Positions 7,691 to 10,693 of a stretch of 10,693 nucleotides of DNA are shown piece by piece. The position numbers and the translations under genes are program-made. The stretch's first letter is position 1. Every line of letters begins with the position of its first letter. This stretch comes from Tissierellia bacterium (GTDB lineage Bacteria > Bacillota > Clostridia > Tissierellales > Dethiosulfatibacteraceae), in assembly GCA_007116605.1 (NCBI GenBank), contig SKID01000234.1, forward strand, positions 1 through 10,693. The letters are read 5' to 3'. The notes under the pieces are model-generated. The model was given only the letters and a program-made list of their open reading frames with translations. It was not told where the DNA came from and made no database searches.

Positions 7691-7723
7691 ATATTGTGAA
7701 ATTAGATAAATAATTAACAATAT
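7691..7723. repeat. 7-bp inverted repeat in the bcd leader
   Basis: ATATTGT (7691-7697) and ACAATAT (7717-7723) are exact inverse copies 19 bp apart, upstream of the bcd ribosome binding site. The right arm overlaps the Rex-like sequence at 7703-7720. It may be a protein-binding site or an AT-rich coincidence. Confidence 0.3.
7703..7720 (-). promoter_or_regulatory. Rex-box-like site upstream of bcd
   Basis: The minus strand reads TTGTTAATTATTTATCTA. Against the clostridial Rex operator as I remember it, TTGTTAA-N4-TTAACAA, 12 of 14 defined positions match, including one perfect half-site. It differs by a single base from the 18-mer at 8344-8361 on the other strand. Rex is an NADH-sensing repressor that controls crt-bcd-etfBA-hbd operons in other clostridia. 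No rex gene is in this window. Confidence 0.4.
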
Positions 7724-7735
7724 CGTGTGTTTTCT

Positions 7736-7758
7736 AGGGCTTTCTTGTCGAAAGCCCT
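7736..7758 (-). other. Intercistronic stem-loop between the hydratase gene and bcd
   Basis: AGGGCTTTC (7736-7744) and GAAAGCCCT (7750-7758) form a perfect 9-bp stem with a 5-nt loop, 14 nt after the hydratase stop. Neither strand has a T tract after it, so it does not look like an efficient intrinsic terminator. A role in mRNA processing or stability, setting different levels for the first gene and for bcd-etfBA-hbd, is possible. Confidence 0.6.
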
Positions 7759-7772
7759 TAATGATCAACCTT

Positions 7773-8189
7773 TTACTTTGGTGGCATCACTGTTGCTTTG
7801 CCATCAAGTACAACTTTACCTTCTTGATTTGTACAAGTGGTTCTGAGTATCACGCGGTTTTTCTCAGAAATTATTTCAATAACTTCTGCTTCCGCTTTAA
7901 TCGTATCACCAAATCTAACAGGTGCTGTAAATTTTAGCTCTTGGGCTAAATAAATGGTTCCTGGTCCTGGTAAATGATAACCTAAAACTGCGGATACAAG
8001 ACCTGCTGTCAACATACCATGAGCGATTCTGCCTTTAAACATCGTTTGCTTCGATGCTTCTTCGTTGATGTGTGCTGGATTAATATCTCCAGTAATGCCA
8101 GCATAAAGATATACATCTGTTTCTGAAATCGTTTTTTCGAAACTTGCCACATCGCCTAATTGAATTTCTTGAATTGTTTTACCTTTCAT
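7773..8189 (-). CDS. MaoC-like enoyl-CoA hydratase (PhaJ type)
   Basis: A 138-residue single hot-dog domain of the MaoC / hydratase-2 family. The catalytic Asp35 and His40 are in GDINPAHINEE, followed by FKGRIAHGML, which matches the hydratase-2 motif of PhaJ; length also agrees. The expected reaction is reversible hydration of crotonyl-CoA (trans-2-enoyl-CoA), classically giving the (R)-3-hydroxyacyl-CoA. GGAGG lies 7 nt before ATG 8189. It is the first gene after the sigma-54 promoter and takes the position that crotonase (Crt) holds in the classical crt-bcd-etfB-etfA-hbd operon. Hbd downstream is of the family that makes the (S) isomer, so the stereochemistry of this enzyme is an open question. 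Related MaoC proteins also serve as 3-hydroxyacyl-ACP or mesaconyl-CoA-type hydratases. Confidence 0.85.
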   Translation of the reverse strand: MKGKTIQEIQLGDVASFEKTISETDVYLYAGITGDINPAHINEEASKQTMFKGRIAHGMLTAGLVSAVLGYHLPGPGTIYLAQELKFTAPVRFGDTIKAEAEVIEIISEKNRVILRTTCTNQEGKVVLDGKATVMPPK

Positions 8190-8216
8190 AATACTACCTC
8201 CATTTAATCATTTACA

Positions 8217-8233
8217 CATGTACTATATACATG
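8217..8233. repeat. 17-bp palindrome across the expected operon transcription start
   Basis: CATGTA (8217-8222) and TACATG (8228-8233) are exact inverse copies around a 5-bp centre. They run from the -12 element to the predicted start site. The same core occurs as TACATGTA at 8421-8428 in this control region. It could be an operator or a short 5' mRNA hairpin. Confidence 0.35.
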
Positions 8234-8247
8234 CATTTTTTGTGCCA
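8232..8247 (-). promoter_or_regulatory. Sigma-54 (-24/-12) promoter of the acyl-CoA operon
   Basis: The minus strand reads TGGCACAAAAAATGCA. Compared with the consensus TGGCAC-N5-TTGCA it has the invariant GG and GC at exact spacing (10 bp between) and one mismatch. Transcription would begin near 8221, giving a leader of about 32 nt and a GGAGG site before the hydratase ATG. A sigma-54 activator gene lies immediately upstream, which strongly supports the call. No comparable sigma-70 promoter is visible. Confidence 0.88.
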
Positions 8248-8270
8248 ACTTGGCTATAAATTTTCTAAAC

Positions 8271-8301
8271 TGTTGAAAATACTAATCAACAATATTATTG
8301 A
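8271..8301. repeat. Overlapping inverted repeats upstream of the sigma-54 promoter
   Basis: TGTTGA (8271-8276) and TCAACA (8286-8291) are exact inverse copies 9 bp apart. The second arm is also the start of TCAACAATATTATTGA (8286-8301), a 16-bp palindrome with a single mismatched pair. They lie about 25-55 bp upstream of the -24 element, close for an activator site, so a repressor or second regulator is equally possible. Confidence 0.35.
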
Positions 8302-8343
8302 AACCACATTTTAACTTCGCAAGTACTGTTTTTCTCTATTTTT

Positions 8344-8361
8344 TTGTTAATTATTTATCAA
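8344..8361 (+). promoter_or_regulatory. Rex-box-like site in the operon control region
   Basis: The plus strand reads TTGTTAATTATTTATCAA, matching TTGTTAA-N4-TTAACAA at 13 of 14 defined positions. It lies about 100 bp upstream of the -24 element, between the candidate activator repeats and the promoter. It also sits in a wider inverted repeat, GTTAATT (8346-8352) and AATTAAC (8360-8366). The best of three such matches in the window; AT-richness makes chance matches easier. Confidence 0.45.
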
Positions 8362-8379
8362 TTAACTTTTATTATTGTT

Positions 8380-8428
8380 ACTATCTCTTTACACTTCAGT
8401 AGATAGTGTCATTTTTTCAGTACATGTA
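8380..8428. promoter_or_regulatory. Candidate upstream activator site (direct and inverted repeats)
   Basis: TTCAGTA occurs twice (8395-8401 and 8416-8422) exactly 21 bp apart, two helical turns, so both face the same side of the DNA. The first copy lies between the inverse arms ACTATC (8380-8385) and GATAGT (8402-8407), and also ACACT (8391-8395) and AGTGT (8405-8409). The block is about 135-180 bp upstream of the -24 element, the usual distance for a sigma-54 activator. It is a candidate only. Confidence 0.35.
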
Positions 8429-8461
8429 TTTCTGTTTATGTCAATATGTGTAAATTAATCA

Positions 8462-10525
8462 TTACAGTTCTATGTTGTACTTTTCAAGTTTCTCATATAA
8501 GGCGGTACGGCTTATGCCTAAAGTTTTTGCCACTTTTGATTTGTTATGATTCATAAACTCTAAACAATTGAGAATTGCTTTCTTTTCTGTTTCCTCCACA
8601 ATTTGCCTAAGAGTTTTCACCTCATCTAAGTCATACGTCCCCGCAATGTCTACTGGCAAATGTTTTGGCTTGATCACTGTATCTGGTTCCATGATATTGA
8701 TCGCTCTTTCAATAATATTTTCTAACTCTCTAATATTTCCAGGCCATTGATAGCGACTAAGTTTTTCTATAGCTACATCAGAGATACCCTCTACTTTTTT
8801 GAGATACCTGGCTCTAAGTTTATCAATAAACACTTCGGCCAATCCACTAATGTCTTCTTTTCTATCCCGCAATGGCGGCACTTCAATAGTAACCACATTG
8901 AGTCGATAATATAAGTCTAATCTGAATCTCTTTTCTTGAATCATTGATTCAATATCCCGATTAGTTGCAGCAATAATCCTCACATCAATACGCTTTACTT
9001 GATTAGACCCAATTTTTTCAACTTCACGCTCTTGGATAACACGCAATAACTTTGCTTGCATGTTGAGTGGCATGTCACCAATTTCATCCAAAAATATGGT
9101 CCCTTGGTCTGCCACCTCAAACTTGCCCATTTTACCGCCTTTTTTTGCACCCGTAAACGCACCTTCTTCATAACCAAAAAGTTCAGACTCTAAGAGTTCC
9201 GCCGGGATTGCTGCACAATTGACTTTAACAAATGGTTTACTCCTTCGAGCACTAGAATTATGGATGGCATGGGCAAACAGCTCTTTGCCAGTACCACTTT
9301 CACCTAAGATTAAAACATTAGAGTTGGTATAAGCTGATTTTTTAGCCATGCTAATGGCTTGTTTAATCAATGGGCTTTGGCCAACGATGCTATTAAAACT
9401 ATATTTTGAACGATTAGCTTGAGTTAGTTCGTTTTTGTAATTTTCTAATTGTTCCTCGATTTTGTTAATTTTAGTATATAAGTCATCTAGCTCACCAATA
9501 TTTCGGAACATCACCTTTCCAACAACATGGGTCACTTTACCATCTTCTAGCACTGGAATTCTTGAAGCAACGATATAACTATCATTAATACGTTGAAGGT
9601 CTCCGATTTCAGGAACACCCGTTTTTGCAACAAGATGCATCCTTGTATTTTCAATGACTTCAGTTACATGTTTGCCTACGACATCTTCGTTGTCCAATTT
9701 TAAAAACTTTTTATATGCATTAGATATCATTGTGACATATCCGTCTGCATCCGTTACGATTAAACCATCATAAGCGATCTCAAATATTGTTTTTAGAATT
9801 CTATTCTCGCTTTTTTGTACTGAGAGTTGATTTTCTATAAAATCATGGTCATAGGTTTCACTGATCATGATAATTTTCCCTAGATAATGCCCTTCCCTAA
9901 TTACCGGATATTGAATAAGTTTGTATTTTGAATCATTTAATATAATAATTTGTTGCGACTCTCCAACTTCAGAGTCAATATGATGTTCTAACTTTAAGTC
10001 ATCAGGCAAATCATGGATTGTTTTTTGAATGAGTGATTTACCTTCGTTTAATAGAGATTCTGCCTTAGCATTTGATTTAATGATCATGCCAGATCTACCC
10101 GTCATTAAAACAGCAACATCAGAACTTACTAATAAATCCTCCAAGTATTGTTGACACACACGATGTTTTTCATACAACCTTTTCATCACATGTCGTTTGC
10201 GAATGATGCTTTTAAATCTCCCTACTTCATCCACAACAAAAAATAATTCTTTGGGTCTATTAAACAACACATCTGTTTCTTCAAATTCTTTGACAATACT
10301 CATATGATCTATAGGACGCATGACTTCTTTTGTTTTTTTGCCCCAAAGATTTGCTTCATTAACATCGAAAACCGATCTCATAAGAATGCCTGTTGGTCTT
10401 GATGATTGATCAATAACGGGGAAACTGTCTACGCTATAAGTTTTCATCACTTGAAGGGCAACTTCCATCAAATCGTTTTCATGAATCACCATGGGGTTTT
10501 TCATCATAACATCTTTAATCAACAT
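8462..10525 (-). CDS. Sigma-54-dependent transcriptional activator with CBS and PAS sensor domains
   Basis: A cytoplasmic enhancer-binding protein of 687 residues. Positions here count from the chosen start. Two CBS motifs cover about 1-120 (opening MLIKDVMMKNPMVI), a PAS-like region about 125-222, a second PAS about 238-340, and a short coiled linker (EEQLENYKNELTQ) about 345-370. The AAA+ domain has Walker A GESGTGKE (408-415), the sigma-54 contact loop GAFTGA (455-460), Walker B GTIFLDEI (475-482) and the arginine-rich RFRLDLYYRLN. A Fis-type helix-turn-helix closes the protein (about 647-685). There is no receiver domain or membrane segment, so sensing is internal; CBS pairs often bind adenine nucleotides. 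The start is ATG 10525 because AAAGGAG lies 6 nt upstream; ATG 10543 has no site. It most likely activates the sigma-54 promoter just downstream. Confidence 0.93.
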   Translation of the reverse strand: MLIKDVMMKNPMVIHENDLMEVALQVMKTYSVDSFPVIDQSSRPTGILMRSVFDVNEANLWGKKTKEVMRPIDHMSIVKEFEETDVLFNRPKELFFVVDEVGRFKSIIRKRHVMKRLYEKHRVCQQYLEDLLVSSDVAVLMTGRSGMIIKSNAKAESLLNEGKSLIQKTIHDLPDDLKLEHHIDSEVGESQQIIILNDSKYKLIQYPVIREGHYLGKIIMISETYDHDFIENQLSVQKSENRILKTIFEIAYDGLIVTDADGYVTMISNAYKKFLKLDNEDVVGKHVTEVIENTRMHLVAKTGVPEIGDLQRINDSYIVASRIPVLEDGKVTHVVGKVMFRNIGELDDLYTKINKIEEQLENYKNELTQANRSKYSFNSIVGQSPLIKQAISMAKKSAYTNSNVLILGESGTGKELFAHAIHNSSARRSKPFVKVNCAAIPAELLESELFGYEEGAFTGAKKGGKMGKFEVADQGTIFLDEIGDMPLNMQAKLLRVIQEREVEKIGSNQVKRIDVRIIAATNRDIESMIQEKRFRLDLYYRLNVVTIEVPPLRDRKEDISGLAEVFIDKLRARYLKKVEGISDVAIEKLSRYQWPGNIRELENIIERAINIMEPDTVIKPKHLPVDIAGTYDLDEVKTLRQIVEETEKKAILNCLEFMNHNKSKVAKTLGISRTALYEKLEKYNIEL

Positions 10526-10531
10526 GATTTT

Positions 10532-10538
10532 CTCCTTT
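10532..10538 (-). promoter_or_regulatory. Ribosome binding site fixing the activator start
   Basis: AAAGGAG on the minus strand, 6 nt before ATG 10525. It lies inside the codons of the alternative start at 10543, which has no Shine-Dalgarno sequence, so the six extra N-terminal residues are probably not made. Confidence 0.75.
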
Positions 10539-10588
10539 GTCATTGTATGCTAACACTTGTTCGGGATATTGCTTTTAGAAACAAGTCC

Positions 10589-10617
10589 ATTATATCTGAT
10601 TGTTTAATTTTTATCAA
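10589..10617 (-). promoter_or_regulatory. Vegetative (sigma-A) promoter of the activator gene
   Basis: TTGATA (10612-10617) and a perfect TATAAT (10589-10594) on the minus strand are separated by exactly 17 bp. Transcription would start near 10582, giving a leader of about 57 nt to ATG 10525. Confidence 0.82.
10600..10617 (+). promoter_or_regulatory. Rex-box-like site overlapping the activator promoter
   Basis: The plus strand reads TTGTTTAATTTTTATCAA, matching TTGTTAA-N4-TTAACAA at 12 of 14 positions. It covers the whole -35 box and spacer of the activator promoter, an ideal place for a repressor. Part of the match is forced by the -35 sequence itself, so the evidence is weaker than for 8344-8361. 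Confidence 0.3.
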
Positions 10618-10693
10618 TCTTTTTTTTGAAAATTTTCTTTTTTTTGTTTTGATTAGCTTACATGTCCTGTAAATATAACACACTAAAAGAAAT

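Noticed and set aside
7736..7758. Hairpin as an intrinsic terminator after the hydratase gene
   Set aside because: The bases after the stem are AGAAAACAC on the minus strand and TAATGATC on the plus strand, so there is no T tract, and the following genes clearly belong to the same pathway.
8439..8444. TTGACA (minus strand) as a sigma-A -35 box for the operon
   Set aside because: At 16-18 bp spacing there is no sequence resembling TATAAT. A weaker TTGCGA-N17-AATAAT pair further down (about 8297-8325) was also judged too poor against the sigma-54 site.
10618..10693. Possible gene or structured element at the right edge
   Set aside because: Only homopolymer-rich A/T sequence upstream of the activator promoter; no reading frame with a ribosome binding site and no repeat is visible.

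Overview
The window is AT-rich DNA, roughly one third G+C by eye, with strong GGAGG-type ribosome binding sites and several GTG starts. It carries a bcd-etfB-etfA-hbd block, a sigma-54 activator and a firmicute-type RNA methyltransferase. This points to an anaerobic, probably butyrate-forming member of the Clostridia; the species cannot be fixed from the sequence. All ten convincing genes lie on the minus strand, so transcription runs from high to low coordinates. I see no tRNA, rRNA, CRISPR array, insertion sequence or phage gene.

Region 1 (about 10693 to 8462): a good vegetative promoter (TATCAA/ATTATA on the plus strand, i.e. TTGATA-N17-TATAAT on the minus strand) drives a 687-residue sigma-54 enhancer-binding protein with two CBS motifs, two PAS-like regions, an AAA+ domain with GAFTGA, and a Fis-type helix-turn-helix. 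Region 2 (8461 to 8190): a control region with a near-consensus -24/-12 sigma-54 promoter, several repeats that could be activator sites, and a Rex-box-like 18-mer.

Region 3 (8189 to 3782): an acyl-CoA operon in the order MaoC-type enoyl-CoA hydratase, acyl-CoA (butyryl-CoA) dehydrogenase, EtfB, EtfA and 3-hydroxybutyryl-CoA dehydrogenase, closed by a clear intrinsic terminator. Together these cover 3-hydroxybutyryl-CoA <-> crotonyl-CoA <-> butyryl-CoA plus acetoacetyl-CoA reduction, probably with electron bifurcation through Bcd-EtfAB. The usual crotonase and thiolase are absent; a MaoC/PhaJ-like hydratase takes the crotonase position. A hairpin and a second Rex-box-like 18-mer lie between the hydratase and bcd.

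Region 4 (3725 to 26): a probable second transcription unit with a CoA-pyrophosphatase-type Nudix hydrolase overlapping alanine racemase, then a small DUF1294 membrane protein, an imperfect inverted-repeat element of about 85 bp, and a TrmA/RlmD-family 23S rRNA uridine methyltransferase ending in an intrinsic terminator.

The most interesting point is regulatory. A dedicated CBS-PAS sigma-54 activator sits directly upstream of a sigma-54 promoter for a butyryl-CoA operon, and three Rex-box-like sequences occur at the regulator promoter, the operon promoter and the bcd leader. This suggests combined control by a cytoplasmic metabolite or adenylate signal and by NADH/NAD+ ratio. Those regulatory links are inferred from sequence only.
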